Assembly (NCBI RefSeq): GCF_002741035.1
Contig: NZ_CP016808.1
Location: forward strand, 4,760,501-4,824,500
Length of the DNA: 64,000 bases
Direction of reading: 5' to 3'
From: Paenibacillus sp. BIHB 4019
GTDB taxonomy: Bacteria > Bacillota > Bacilli > Paenibacillales > Paenibacillaceae
Both the position numbers and the translations under genes were made by a program. Of the stretch, positions 46,008-55,108 are shown in pieces. A model generated the notes under the pieces. That model saw only the letters and a list, made by a program, of their open reading frames with translations. It did not search any database and was not told the DNA's origin. Position 1 is the first letter of the stretch. The number at the start of each line of letters is the position of its first letter.

Positions 46008-46109
46008 ATGCAACAGACAAAGAAGCTTGCCTGTGCGCTGCGGACAGCGGAAGCGATTTTTCAGGAGAAGGACGAGAGCAGGCATCATGCTTTTCCGTTG
46101 GAGGTGTAG
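46008..46109 (+). CDS. 33-codon ORF with strong ribosome binding site
   Basis: A short ORF (MQQTKKLACALRTAEAIFQE... ending FPLEV) that follows an excellent ribosome binding site AAGGAGGA (45993-46000). The pectinesterase ribosome binding site GGAGGTG lies across its last codons and stop, so it could couple translation. It may be the remnant of a deleted gene, a small protein or a translation-coupling leader; no family is recognised. Confidence 0.45.
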   Translation: MQQTKKLACALRTAEAIFQEKDESRHHAFPLEV

Positions 46110-46117
46110 CGGCTAGA

Positions 46118-47146
46118 ATGAAAGCAGAAGAAAACAAGGTTGTCTCTATTGTAGTAGCCGCAGACGGAAGCGGCGATTTTACATCCATTCAAGCAGCTGT
46201 TGATACCGTTCCAGCAACGAACGAGGAGCGGGTCATCATTTATATTCGCAATGGGTTTTATTATGAGAAGCTTCATATCGAGAAGCCAATGATCAGCTTA
46301 ATAGGGGAAAGTGCCAAGGATACGATCATAAGCTTTGACGACCATGCCACAAAAGCATTTCCGGACGGCGAGCTCTATCATACGTTTTATTCGTATACCG
46401 TGTTCGTTGGAGCGGATGATTTTATAGGAGAAAATATGACGTTTATGAATACGGCAGGCCCTGGGGAAAAGGTGGGCCAAGCGCTCGCGCTTTACGCTGA
46501 TGGCGATCGCGCCAGCTTCCGCAATTGCCGTTTAATTGGCCATCAGGATACGCTGTTTACGGGGCCGCTGCCGGAAGTTCCAATTGACCGCAGTTTTTTT
46601 GGCGGTCCTAGGGAAGGAGCTCCAAGAAGGCAGTCCCGGCAATATTACGAGAACTGCTATATAGAAGGCGATGTTGATTTTATTTTCGGCTCGGCTACGG
46701 TGCTGTTCAACTGCTGCGATATTTTTGCCAAAAATCGCGGCGCTGCTGAGCCGGATGCCATTAACGGATGGATTGCTGCTGCATCTACCCCAGAGCATGC
46801 GCCTCACGGATATGTATTCAATGAATGCCGTTTGCTAGGCGATGCTCCAGCAGGAAGCGTATATTTAGGCAGGCCATGGCGCAATCATGCCAAAACGATT
46901 TTTATCCGCTGCTGGATGGGCGAGCATATTGCTCCTGCCGGATGGGATGATTGGAACAAGCCTGAAGCCCAGCCTACCGTTCATTATGGGGAATATGCAA
47001 GTACAGGGCCGGGCGGCTCCAGCGACAAGCGAATTAGCTGGTCGCAGCAGCTTACAGCCGATCAGGCAGCTAATTATTCTCTAACTCGGATTTTGGCTGG
47101 CGCAGATGGCTGGTCGCCGCTTCAACGGGAACGGGCGATGGAATAG
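46118..47146 (+). CDS. Pectin methylesterase (CE8 family), no signal peptide
   Basis: A 342-residue pectinesterase that removes methyl groups from pectin. The family motifs are all present: GQALALY, GHQDTLF, the catalytic YIEGDVDFIFGSA with two Asp, and LGRPWR. The protein starts directly with the beta-helix region (VSIVVAADGSGDFTSIQAAVD), without signal peptide or anchor, so it is predicted to work in the cytoplasm on imported methylated oligogalacturonides. GGAGGTG precedes the ATG. It closes the pectin island and is followed by a short GACGGC/GCCGTC hairpin at 47146-47162. Confidence 0.94.
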   Translation: MKAEENKVVSIVVAADGSGDFTSIQAAVDTVPATNEERVIIYIRNGFYYEKLHIEKPMISLIGESAKDTIISFDDHATKAFPDGELYHTFYSYTVFVGADDFIGENMTFMNTAGPGEKVGQALALYADGDRASFRNCRLIGHQDTLFTGPLPEVPIDRSFFGGPREGAPRRQSRQYYENCYIEGDVDFIFGSATVLFNCCDIFAKNRGAAEPDAINGWIAAASTPEHAPHGYVFNECRLLGDAPAGSVYLGRPWRNHAKTIFIRCWMGEHIAPAGWDDWNKPEAQPTVHYGEYASTGPGGSSDKRISWSQQLTADQAANYSLTRILAGADGWSPLQRERAME

Positions 47147-47166
47147 ACGGCTTTCTGCCGTCAGGT

Positions 47167-47195
47167 TTGACAATTGCATGCAATTTGTTTATGAT
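47167..47195 (+). promoter_or_regulatory. Sigma-A promoter of glyQS
   Basis: Perfect TTGACA (47167-47172), 17-base spacer, TATGAT (47190-47195), directly in front of the T-box leader. Confidence 0.85.
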
Positions 47196-47201
47196 AAACA
47201 G

Positions 47202-47474
47202 ATATAAATATCGGACAATGATGGAGAAAGTAGTTGTGATGGTTACAGCTTTAGCGATTCGGGGATAGTGGGAGCCCGGAGCGGACCAGCAGCGAAAGGG
47301 CACTCCGGAGTCGCGTTTAAGAAAGCGGGTTTTCTTGCGCAGCAAGTAGAGAAGAACTAGTGTACGATTAACTGGTTATTGTTGCTGCATCCAAGAAAGC
47401 CAAGTAGGGTGGAACCGCGGGAGATCAGCTCTCGTCCCTATGTCTGGCGGCAGACGTAGAGGCGAGAGTTTTTG
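47202..47474 (+). promoter_or_regulatory. T-box riboswitch (glycyl-tRNA sensing)
   Basis: The conserved T-box sequence AGGGTGGAACCGCG is at 47406-47419. The upstream 200 bases contain the stem I apical pieces (GTGGGAGCCCGG) and, at 47299-47301, a GGC that is the likely glycine specifier codon. The competing intrinsic terminator (47429-47474) has a long stem CTCTCG...CGAGAG with TTTTT. Uncharged tRNA-Gly would favour antitermination and glyQS expression. This leader fills the 47163-47536 gap. Confidence 0.95.
47429..47474 (+). terminator. Regulated terminator of the T-box
   Basis: Three consecutive six-base pairings (CTCTCG/CGAGAG, then CTATGTCTG/CAGACGTAG with interruptions) around a GCGG loop, followed by TTTTT; it overlaps the antiterminator region downstream of the T-box sequence. 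Confidence 0.92.
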
Positions 47475-47536
47475 CGTTCCCTTGAGACTGCCGCCGCTGG
47501 TGAAATTGCAAAAGCAAAAAAAGGAGCGGAAAAGGT

Positions 47537-48418
47537 ATGAACTTTCAAAGCATGATATTAACGCTGCAGCAGTTCTGGGCCGAGCAAAATTGTATTTTGG
47601 TGCAGCCTTACGATGTAGAGAAAGGCGCAGGCACGATGAATCCGATGACGTTTTTACGCTCCATTGGGCCAGAGCCTTGGAATGTAGCTTATGTGGAGCC
47701 TTCTCGACGTCCGAACGATGGCCGTTATGGTGAAAATCCGAACAGGCTGTATCAGCATCACCAGTTTCAAGTTATTTTAAAGCCGTCGCCAGACAATATC
47801 CAAGAGCTTTATTTGGAGAGCCTTACTCGCCTTGGCATTGATCCGAAGGATCATGATATCCGCTTCGTTGAGGACAACTGGGAAGCGCCGACGCTTGGCG
47901 CATGGGGACTTGGCTGGGAAGTATGGCTCGATGGCATGGAAATTACGCAGTTTACTTATTTCCAGCAGGTGGGTGGCCTTGATGCAAGTCCGGTAGCCGT
48001 GGAAATTACATACGGCATGGAGCGTCTTGCTTCCTATATTCAGGACAAAGAAAATGTGTTTGATCTCGAATGGGTTGATGGCGTAACGTACGGCGATGTG
48101 TTCAAGCAGCCGGAATATGAGCATTCCAAATACACGTTTGAGACTTCGGATACAGCGATGCTGTTCTCATTGTTTAATATGTATGAAGAGGAAGCTAAGA
48201 AGACGATGGAGCATAATCTCGTGTTCCCGGCCTATGACTATGTGCTGAAATGCTCGCATGCGTTCAATCAGCTGGATGCGCGCGGCGCCATCAGCGTGAC
48301 GGAACGGACAGGCTACATTATGCGCGTGAGAAATTTGGCACGCCAAGTGGCTGCGACTTATTTGGAAGAGCGCGAGCGCCTTGGATTCCCGATGCTGAAA
48401 GAAAGGAGCGAGGCGTAA
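47537..48418 (+). CDS. glyQ: Glycine-tRNA ligase alpha subunit
   Basis: GlyQ, 293 residues, is the catalytic alpha chain of the heterotetrameric glycyl-tRNA synthetase. The opening [19 protein letters not shown] and the motif [20 protein letters not shown] with [13 protein letters not shown] are diagnostic. AAAGGAGCGG precedes the ATG at a normal distance. Controlled by the T-box upstream and overlapping glyS by one base (TAATG). Confidence 0.99.
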   Translation: MNFQSMILTLQQFWAEQNCILVQPYDVEKGAGTMNPMTFLRSIGPEPWNVAYVEPSRRPNDGRYGENPNRLYQHHQFQVILKPSPDNIQELYLESLTRLGIDPKDHDIRFVEDNWEAPTLGAWGLGWEVWLDGMEITQFTYFQQVGGLDASPVAVEITYGMERLASYIQDKENVFDLEWVDGVTYGDVFKQPEYEHSKYTFETSDTAMLFSLFNMYEEEAKKTMEHNLVFPAYDYVLKCSHAFNQLDARGAISVTERTGYIMRVRNLARQVAATYLEERERLGFPMLKERSEA

Positions 48419-50502
48419 TGGCTAAAGATTTATTGCTGGAAATCGGTTTGGAGGAAGTTCCTGCAAGATTTGTAAGAGGGGCTATGAATCAGCTTAAGGA
48501 GAAGCTGGTGAAATGGCTTGCGGAATCGCGTATCGCTCATCAAGATGTACAAGCATATGCTACGCCGCGCAGACTTGCTGTTCTGGTGCAAGGTGTTGAA
48601 GAGAAGCAGGCGGATGTCAATGAGCAGGTAAAAGGCCCTTCCCGCAAAATTGCCCAGGATGACCAGGGCAACTGGAGCAAAGCGGCGCTTGGATTTGCAC
48701 GCAGTCAAGGCGCGGAGCCGGAGCAGCTTTATTTTCAGGAGCTGGCAGGGGTAGAATATGTATATGCGAACAAAAGCAGCATCGGTATCGATACGGCGGC
48801 TGTTTTGTCCGAAGGCTTGACGAATTTAATTACCTCCATGTCGTTTCCGAAAAATATGCGTTGGGGAAGCTACGATTTGAAGTTCATTCGGCCGATAAAA
48901 TGGTTATTGGCTCTTTATGGCCAAGATGTTGTACCATTTGAAATTACAGGCGTGCGCAGCGGCAACAGCAGCAGAGGACATCGTTTCCTCGGCGCAGAGA
49001 CGACAGTGGCAGAGCCAGCGGCGTACAAAGAACGTTTGCGCGAGCAGCATGTCATCGTCGATGTAGAAGAGCGGGAACAGATTATCGTCGCTCAAATTGA
49101 GCAGCTGGCGAAAGAGCAAAACTGGGAGATTGCCATCAATCAGGATTTGCTGGAGGAAGTACTGTTCCTTGTGGAAATTCCGAATGTGCTTTACGGTACA
49201 TTTGATCCCGAATTCCTCAACATTCCGCAGGATGTGCTTATTACGTCGATGCGTGAGCATCAGCGGTATTTCCCGGTGCTGGATGGCAAAGGCCAACTGC
49301 TCCCTTATTTTGTAACGGTGCGCAACGGCGACCGGAACAAAATTGACGTTGTAGCAAAAGGCAATGAAAAGGTGCTTCGCGCCCGTCTTTCTGATGCGAA
49401 GTTCTTCTATGAAGAGGATCAGAAGCTGGCCATTGGCGACGCGCTTGCCAAGCTTGAAAACATCGTATATCACGAGGAGCTAGGAACGGTTGCTAATAAA
49501 GTAGGCCGTATCAGAGCTTTGGCTGATTTGCTTGCAGCGAAATTGCAGGTGGATGCGGGTACCGCAGCGCATATTAGCCGGACGGCTGATATTTGCAAGT
49601 TCGACCTCGTTACCCAAATGGTCGGCGAGTTTCCAGAGCTGCAGGGCATTATGGGTGAAGACTATGCTCGTAAAGCAGGCGAGAACGAGACGGTTGCAGC
49701 TGCCATTAATGAGCATTACCAGCCGCGCTTTGCTGGAGATCGTGCACCTGCCTCGATAACTGGCGCCGTTGTAAGCCTTGCGGATAAATTGGATACGATT
49801 GTTGGCTGCTTCTCCATCGGCATTATTCCTACAGGATCCCAGGATCCATACGCTCTTCGCCGTCAAGCGGCTGGCGTCGTGCAAATTATTTTGGCACAGC
49901 GTTTGAATTTGCAGCTTAGCGACTTGTTTGATGCGGCGCTTGAGGTTCATGAGGCTAGAGGCATGAAGCGCAGTGCAGATGAAGTACGCAAGGATTTAAC
50001 GGAATTTTTTGCGCTTCGCGTGAAAAATGTGTTGTCCGAGCAAGCGATTCGTTATGACGTTGTAGATGCTGTAATGGGTGCAGGCTTTAACAATCTGCTC
50101 TTGACCGTGGAGCGCGCAGCTCTGTTGAATGAACAGGCTTCGGGCGAGGACCGCGCAGCATTCAAGCTGATTGTGGATGCTTTCAATCGCGTCAGCAATT
50201 TGGCTGCCAAAGCAACGACTAAAGTTGTAGACGAAGCTTTGTTTGCAGAAGCAGCGGAATCCGCGCTGTATAAGGAGTGGCAGGCGGTTCATGCATCGTT
50301 CCAGCAAGCAGTTGCCGGAGGGGAAATCGCTGAAGCTGCAGCTAAGCTTGCTGCGTTGAAAGCGCCGATTAATACGTATTTCGATGCGGTTATGGTTATG
50401 GCGGAAGATGAGAAGGTACGCGCTAACCGTTTGGCGACCCTCTCTTTAATTGCAGAAGATATAGCGGTTGTGGCGGATTATTCGAAGCTCGTCTGGTCAT
50501 AA
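48418..50502 (+). CDS. glyS: Glycine-tRNA ligase beta subunit
   Basis: GlyS, 694 residues, is the tRNA-binding beta chain. The start AKDLLLEIGLEEVPARFV is the family N-terminus, the HD-like domain region and the C-terminal DALR-like anticodon-binding domain follow (VMVMAEDEKVRANRLATL). The ATG at 48418 shares its A with the glyQ stop; the frame is open into glyQ but earlier starts are inside that gene. In Bacillus ccpN usually comes next, but here ppsR follows directly. Confidence 0.99.
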   Translation: MAKDLLLEIGLEEVPARFVRGAMNQLKEKLVKWLAESRIAHQDVQAYATPRRLAVLVQGVEEKQADVNEQVKGPSRKIAQDDQGNWSKAALGFARSQGAEPEQLYFQELAGVEYVYANKSSIGIDTAAVLSEGLTNLITSMSFPKNMRWGSYDLKFIRPIKWLLALYGQDVVPFEITGVRSGNSSRGHRFLGAETTVAEPAAYKERLREQHVIVDVEEREQIIVAQIEQLAKEQNWEIAINQDLLEEVLFLVEIPNVLYGTFDPEFLNIPQDVLITSMREHQRYFPVLDGKGQLLPYFVTVRNGDRNKIDVVAKGNEKVLRARLSDAKFFYEEDQKLAIGDALAKLENIVYHEELGTVANKVGRIRALADLLAAKLQVDAGTAAHISRTADICKFDLVTQMVGEFPELQGIMGEDYARKAGENETVAAAINEHYQPRFAGDRAPASITGAVVSLADKLDTIVGCFSIGIIPTGSQDPYALRRQAAGVVQIILAQRLNLQLSDLFDAALEVHEARGMKRSADEVRKDLTEFFALRVKNVLSEQAIRYDVVDAVMGAGFNNLLLTVERAALLNEQASGEDRAAFKLIVDAFNRVSNLAAKATTKVVDEALFAEAAESALYKEWQAVHASFQQAVAGGEIAEAAAKLAALKAPINTYFDAVMVMAEDEKVRANRLATLSLIAEDIAVVADYSKLVWS

Positions 50503-50586
50503 GCGGACGCAGAGAATAACCGGAGCAATCAATGAATCGTTCATCTTCGAAATAACTTCTAACTAAGAAGGGGAGGATGATAAAAC

Positions 50587-51402
50587 ATGACAAAACCGAT
50601 GACAGATGTCATTATTTATGTCGTATCGGATGCAGCTGGCGATACGGGCGAACTCGTGGTAAGAGCCGCCGTCGCCCAGTTTCATCCGATTCAGACGGAT
50701 ATTCGCAGAGCGCCCTTCATTACGGATGTAGCGGGGCTTGAACGGGTAGTCCGTCAGGCTCAGGAAGCTGGCGCAATCGTGTTGTTTACACTCGTCATCC
50801 CGCATTTGCGCGAGGCGATGGGCAGGCTGGCAGAGCAGTATGACACGGTGTCAATAGATCTGCTCGGCCCGCTTATCCAAAGTCTTGAAGTGAAGACGGG
50901 ACAACAATCACGGCAAGAGCCGGGGCTGAACCATGTGCTGGATGAAAACTATTTCCGCAAAGTGGATGCTGTTGAATTTGCTGTGCGTTACGATGATGCG
51001 AAAGATCCTTCGGGTGTGCTGAAGGCCGATATTGTGCTCATTGGCGTATCCCGGACTTCTAAGACGCCGCTATCGATGTATTTGGCCCATCAGAAATACA
51101 AGGTGGCGAACATCCCGCTCGTGCCGGAGCTTAAGCCGCCCGCGGAGCTGTTTAATGTTCCGAAGGCGAAAATTGTTGGACTGACGATTGGCGTGCCCTA
51201 TTTGAACATTATTCGCAAAGAACGGCTCAAGGCGCTAGGGCTGCCGAACAGTGCATCGTACGCGGCGACAGATCGCATCGAGAAGGAGCTGCTTTATGCG
51301 GAATCCATCATGAAGCAGCTGGGCTGTGTCATTATTGATGTATCCCATCGTGCGGTTGAAGAAACAGCAAGCTTGATAATGGAGCATATTCGCTTCACCT
51401 AA
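50587..51402 (+). CDS. ppsR: Pyruvate, phosphate dikinase / PEP synthase regulatory protein
   Basis: A 271-residue bifunctional serine/threonine kinase and phosphorylase (DUF299, YqfL) that controls pyruvate phosphate dikinase or PEP synthase by ADP-dependent phosphorylation. The P-loop-like GVSRTSKTPLSMYLA and the opening VVSDAAGDTGELV are typical. GGGGAGG precedes the ATG. The gene lies between glyS and the YaiI-type gene; the usual neighbour ccpN is missing. Confidence 0.95.
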   Translation: MTKPMTDVIIYVVSDAAGDTGELVVRAAVAQFHPIQTDIRRAPFITDVAGLERVVRQAQEAGAIVLFTLVIPHLREAMGRLAEQYDTVSIDLLGPLIQSLEVKTGQQSRQEPGLNHVLDENYFRKVDAVEFAVRYDDAKDPSGVLKADIVLIGVSRTSKTPLSMYLAHQKYKVANIPLVPELKPPAELFNVPKAKIVGLTIGVPYLNIIRKERLKALGLPNSASYAATDRIEKELLYAESIMKQLGCVIIDVSHRAVEETASLIMEHIRFT

Positions 51403-51438
51403 GCGATATTCTAGAGAAGAAACGAGCGGTGATTCGTT

Positions 51439-51909
51439 ATTCCTATAACAAAGCCTACTATTATCGTTGATGGCGATGCTTGTCCTGTCAAGGCGGAAAT
51501 TAAACAAATTGCCCGAAGCTTCTCGCTGCCTGTGCTGATGGTCTCCTCCTATGATCACCACCTTGAAGCCGAAGATGGCGTTTCAGTTATCCAGGTGGAG
51601 GCGGGGAAAGATTCCGTAGACATGTATATCGTCAATCATTTGCTGAAAGGCGATGTCGTTGTTACACAGGATTTCGGTCTCGCTTGTATTGCGCTTGGCA
51701 AGGGGGCGCTTGTCCTTTCGCCGCGCGGCGAGCAATATACGGATGACAACATCGATTATTTGATGGAGCGCCGTCATGAACAAGCTAAACGCAGGCGCAG
51801 CGGCGGTAAATCCAAGGGCCCGAAAGCGATGACAACGGAAGATCGAGATCGATTTCAACAAAAGATGACAAAAGTTTTGCAAAGCGAGCAGGAGAAACAT
51901 GACATTTAG
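51439..51909 (+). CDS. yqxD: YaiI/YqxD family (DUF188) protein with probable ATT start
   Basis: The conserved N-terminal motif IIVDGDACPVKAEI of this NYN/PIN-like family is encoded from 51460 on, but between the in-frame stop (51430-51432) and GTG 51532 there is no ATG, GTG or TTG. The most plausible start is ATT at 51439, 5 bases after AGCGGTGA, giving 156 residues (IPITKPTIIVDGDACPVK...); ATA at 51445 is an alternative. Starting at 51532 would delete the conserved motif. A one-base frameshift, with the GTG at 51429 as the true start, is also possible. The rest, including VTQDFGLACIAL and the basic tail, is intact. Function is unproven; a nuclease fold is inferred. Confidence 0.85.
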   Translation: MPITKPTIIVDGDACPVKAEIKQIARSFSLPVLMVSSYDHHLEAEDGVSVIQVEAGKDSVDMYIVNHLLKGDVVVTQDFGLACIALGKGALVLSPRGEQYTDDNIDYLMERRHEQAKRRRSGGKSKGPKAMTTEDRDRFQQKMTKVLQSEQEKHDI

Positions 51910-51951
51910 CGAATATTATTTACGTGTTACTTAGGATGAAGGTGATGAACG

Positions 51952-53787
51952 ATGACATACGGTAATAAAATACCGGAGGAGGTCATAGATGCGGTACGCC
52001 GTCATTATGACATCGTAGAGACAGTCGGGAAGTATGTTCATCTCACGAAGCACGGCAAATATATGAAAGGGTTATGCCCTTTCCACTCTGAGAAGACCCC
52101 ATCGTTTACGGTCACGCCAGAGCTGCAAATTTTCCATTGTTACGGTTGCGGTAAGACCGGACATGTCATACGATTCGTGGAAGAGATCGAAGGCTACTCT
52201 TTTCCAGAGGCGGTCAGAGTGCTTGCCGAGGAAGCAGGAATGCCTGTAACCTGGACGGGCGCCGAGGGCGGTCAGCGCGAAGAAGTTGACTTAGACCGCT
52301 TAGCCATTATTGAAGCTCATCAGTTGACAGCGAAATTGTATAACTATCTTTTGAATAACACACAGCATGGCAAAATCGCTAAAGACTATTTGCTTGATAG
52401 AGGTCTCAGGGAAAAGCAGATCGACCACTTTATGATAGGGTATGCGCCGGACCAATGGGACACGCTTAACCGATTTTTAACCGCAAGAAATTTTGACCCG
52501 GCTTTAATGGAAAAGGGCGGTTTGTTATCGGCTAAAAATGACGGCAGCGGTCATGTCGACCGTTTCAGGAGCCGCATCATGTTCCCGATCTGGGATCGTG
52601 ATGGCAAGGTGATCGCTTTCGGCGGAAGGGTAATCGGCGACGGTCAGCCCAAGTATTTGAATTCCCCGGAGACGATGCTGTTCACGAAGAGCCGAGTTTT
52701 TTACAATCTGCACCATGCAAGACCAGCTATTCGCAAGAGCAAACAGGTTGTTCTGTTTGAAGGGTATATGGATGTTATTAAATCCTGGAGTGCAGGCGTA
52801 AATAATGGTGTTGCCACGATGGGTACAGCATTGACTGAGGAGCATTGTGCCATACTCGGAAGGCAGGCGGAGGAGATTATCCTGTGCTATGACGGCGATG
52901 ATGCCGGACAAGCAGCTGCTTTGAAATCCATTCCGATGCTCGAGAAGGCCAAGCTTAGAGTCAGAGTGTCCATCTTGCCGAAGGGCAAGGATCCCGATGA
53001 GTATATTGAGGAATACGGGCCTGACACGTTCCTTAGGGAAGCAATCGACGGAGCGGCAACCACTACAAAATTTAAGCTTATATATTCAAGGAAAAACCAT
53101 ATACTGCTAACAGAAGAGGGCCGGAAAAACTATTTGCTCGAAGCGGCTGGCATTGTTGCAGATCTTGATTCCGCTATTGAACGCGAAGTTTACTTACAGG
53201 AGTTGTCCCGCGAGTTTAATTTCCCACTTGACGTTTTGAAGCAGGACTGCCAAGCTAAAGTGCTGGAGCTGCAAAAAAAGAAGCCGCAAGGGGATAATAA
53301 CGATAATTCGTGGAATAATGGTAGGAATGAAAATCGCCGTAGTTCGGGCCCTCCATCCTTGCTGCCCGCATACATCAAGGCGGAACGGCGTCTGCTCCAT
53401 GTCATGATGCGTGACCGGGAAGCGGCGCTCGCGGTGCACGACAGGCTTGGCGAAGCGTTCAATGTGGAGGATCATGCAGCGCTTGCTGCTTATTTGTACG
53501 CATTTTATGCGCAGGATCATGATCCAGATGTCGGACGCTTTATTGGTTCGCTTCAGGATGAACGCCTGGAGAGAGCAGCGGCAGCCATTTCAATGATGGA
53601 AGATGTTCCTTTTGACGAGGACATATTAGCCGCTGATATCGAGGATATTAGCAAGGTGCCCGCATTTAGGGAACTTGAGCTTAAGAAGGAAGAAGCGGTA
53701 CAGGCAGAACGTGCCGGGGATTATATGTTAGCCGCGCAAATGCACACTGAGATTAATGCCCTAGAGAGACAGCTTAAAGGACGATAG
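51952..53787 (+). CDS. dnaG: DNA primase
   Basis: DnaG, 611 residues, makes RNA primers at the replication fork. The N-terminal CHC2-type zinc domain has CPFHSEKTPSFTV and FHCYGCGKTGH (about residues 41-75). The TOPRIM domain shows LFEGYMDVI and a later CYDGDDAGQAAA. The C-terminal helicase-binding region is preceded by an Asn-rich linker (DNNDNSWNNG). AAGGTGATGA lies before the ATG. It precedes sigA as in the classical macromolecular synthesis operon. Confidence 0.98.
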   Translation: MTYGNKIPEEVIDAVRRHYDIVETVGKYVHLTKHGKYMKGLCPFHSEKTPSFTVTPELQIFHCYGCGKTGHVIRFVEEIEGYSFPEAVRVLAEEAGMPVTWTGAEGGQREEVDLDRLAIIEAHQLTAKLYNYLLNNTQHGKIAKDYLLDRGLREKQIDHFMIGYAPDQWDTLNRFLTARNFDPALMEKGGLLSAKNDGSGHVDRFRSRIMFPIWDRDGKVIAFGGRVIGDGQPKYLNSPETMLFTKSRVFYNLHHARPAIRKSKQVVLFEGYMDVIKSWSAGVNNGVATMGTALTEEHCAILGRQAEEIILCYDGDDAGQAAALKSIPMLEKAKLRVRVSILPKGKDPDEYIEEYGPDTFLREAIDGAATTTKFKLIYSRKNHILLTEEGRKNYLLEAAGIVADLDSAIEREVYLQELSREFNFPLDVLKQDCQAKVLELQKKKPQGDNNDNSWNNGRNENRRSSGPPSLLPAYIKAERRLLHVMMRDREAALAVHDRLGEAFNVEDHAALAAYLYAFYAQDHDPDVGRFIGSLQDERLERAAAAISMMEDVPFDEDILAADIEDISKVPAFRELELKKEEAVQAERAGDYMLAAQMHTEINALERQLKGR

Positions 53788-53821
53788 AGGCCTGGGTTTC
53801 TAGGGAGGAGGGAGTCGGAAT

Positions 53822-54958
53822 ATGGCGAATGATCAGCATACTGGATTGGAAGCTGAACAAAAGCTGGATCAAGTCAAAGACCAGCTGATTGAACAGGGTA
53901 AGAAGAGATCCTCCCTAACTTATAAAGAGATTATGGAGAAATTGTCGCCTTTCGACCAGGATCCGGAGCAGATAGACGAGTTTTTCGAGCAACTGGATGA
54001 TCAAGGGATTGAGGTTCTCAACGAAAATGATGAGGAGCGTCATAATCCGCTTGATAATCGTGGAGAAGAGCAGGAAAGAGAACAGGACGACTTTAATTTT
54101 GATGATGATTTGGCGCTTCCGCCAGGCATTAAAATTAATGACCCTGTCCGTATGTACTTAAAAGAAATCGGACGTGTGCCGCTGCTTTCTGCTGACGATG
54201 AAATTGAACTCGCACGCAGAATCGAGAATGGCGACGAGGAAGCTAAGCGCAGACTGGCTGAAGCGAATCTACGTCTCGTGGTTAGTATTGCCAAGCGTTA
54301 TGTTGGACGCGGCATGTTGTTCCTTGACTTGATTCAAGAGGGCAATATGGGCCTGATTAAAGCGGTTGAGAAGTTTGACCACTTGAAGGGTTTTAAATTC
54401 AGTACGTATGCGACATGGTGGATTCGCCAAGCGATTACACGTGCGATTGCCGATCAGGCGCGGACGATCAGGATTCCAGTCCATATGGTGGAAACGATCA
54501 ACAAGCTGATCCGTGTATCGCGTCAATTGCTGCAAGAGCTGGGCCGCGAGCCGTCACCGGAAGAAATTGCTGCCGAGATGGAGCTAAGCACGGAAAAAGT
54601 TCGGGAAATTATGAAGATCGCACAGGAGCCTGTATCGCTTGAGACGCCGATTGGTGAAGAGGACGATTCGCATCTTGGTGATTTCATTGAAGATCAGGAG
54701 GCGCTTGCTCCTGCGGATGCAGCTGCTTATGAGCTGCTGAAGGAACAACTGGAGGATGTGCTCGATACGCTTACCGAGCGTGAAGAGAACGTATTGCGTC
54801 TGCGTTTCGGTCTTGATGACGGACGTACAAGGACGCTTGAAGAAGTAGGAAAGGTGTTTGGCGTAACGCGTGAGCGGATACGTCAAATTGAGGCGAAGGC
54901 TCTGCGCAAATTGCGTCATCCGAGCCGCAGCAAACGCTTGAAGGATTTTCTCGAATAA
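53822..54958 (+). CDS. sigA: Primary RNA polymerase sigma factor (SigA/RpoD)
   Basis: SigA, 378 residues. An acidic region 1.1 precedes region 1.2 ([16 protein letters not shown]), region 2 ([33 protein letters not shown]), region 3 and region 4 with the helix-turn-helix [20 protein letters not shown]. It recognises the TTGACA/TATAAT promoters seen elsewhere in the window. GGGAGGAGG precedes the ATG, 34 bases after dnaG; a terminator follows at 55023. Confidence 0.99.
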   Translation: MANDQHTGLEAEQKLDQVKDQLIEQGKKRSSLTYKEIMEKLSPFDQDPEQIDEFFEQLDDQGIEVLNENDEERHNPLDNRGEEQEREQDDFNFDDDLALPPGIKINDPVRMYLKEIGRVPLLSADDEIELARRIENGDEEAKRRLAEANLRLVVSIAKRYVGRGMLFLDLIQEGNMGLIKAVEKFDHLKGFKFSTYATWWIRQAITRAIADQARTIRIPVHMVETINKLIRVSRQLLQELGREPSPEEIAAEMELSTEKVREIMKIAQEPVSLETPIGEEDDSHLGDFIEDQEALAPADAAAYELLKEQLEDVLDTLTEREENVLRLRFGLDDGRTRTLEEVGKVFGVTRERIRQIEAKALRKLRHPSRSKRLKDFLE

Positions 54959-55022
54959 ATCGTGTCTTAGAACGGTAAGCAGGTTTGACAACACGATTCA
55001 GGCTATAACGTTTTACCAGATC

Positions 55023-55061
55023 AGACCTTTCTGCATGAACGAGCAGCGAGGTCTTTTTTTT
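55023..55061 (+). terminator. Intrinsic terminator downstream of sigA
   Basis: AGACCT pairs with AGGTCT, inner CTGC with GCAG, followed by eight T. Confidence 0.9.
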
Positions 55062-55108
55062 CAAAATACAAGTTGGTATAAAGTTCCCTTGAAAGGAATA
55101 AGCCCGTA

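Noticed and set aside
51532..51909. GTG 51532 as start of the YaiI/YqxD gene
   Set aside because: This start would remove the most conserved motif of the family (VDGDACPVK), which is encoded in frame just upstream.
54985..55009. TTGACA and TATAAC after sigA as a promoter
   Set aside because: The spacer is only 13 bases, too short for a sigma-A promoter.
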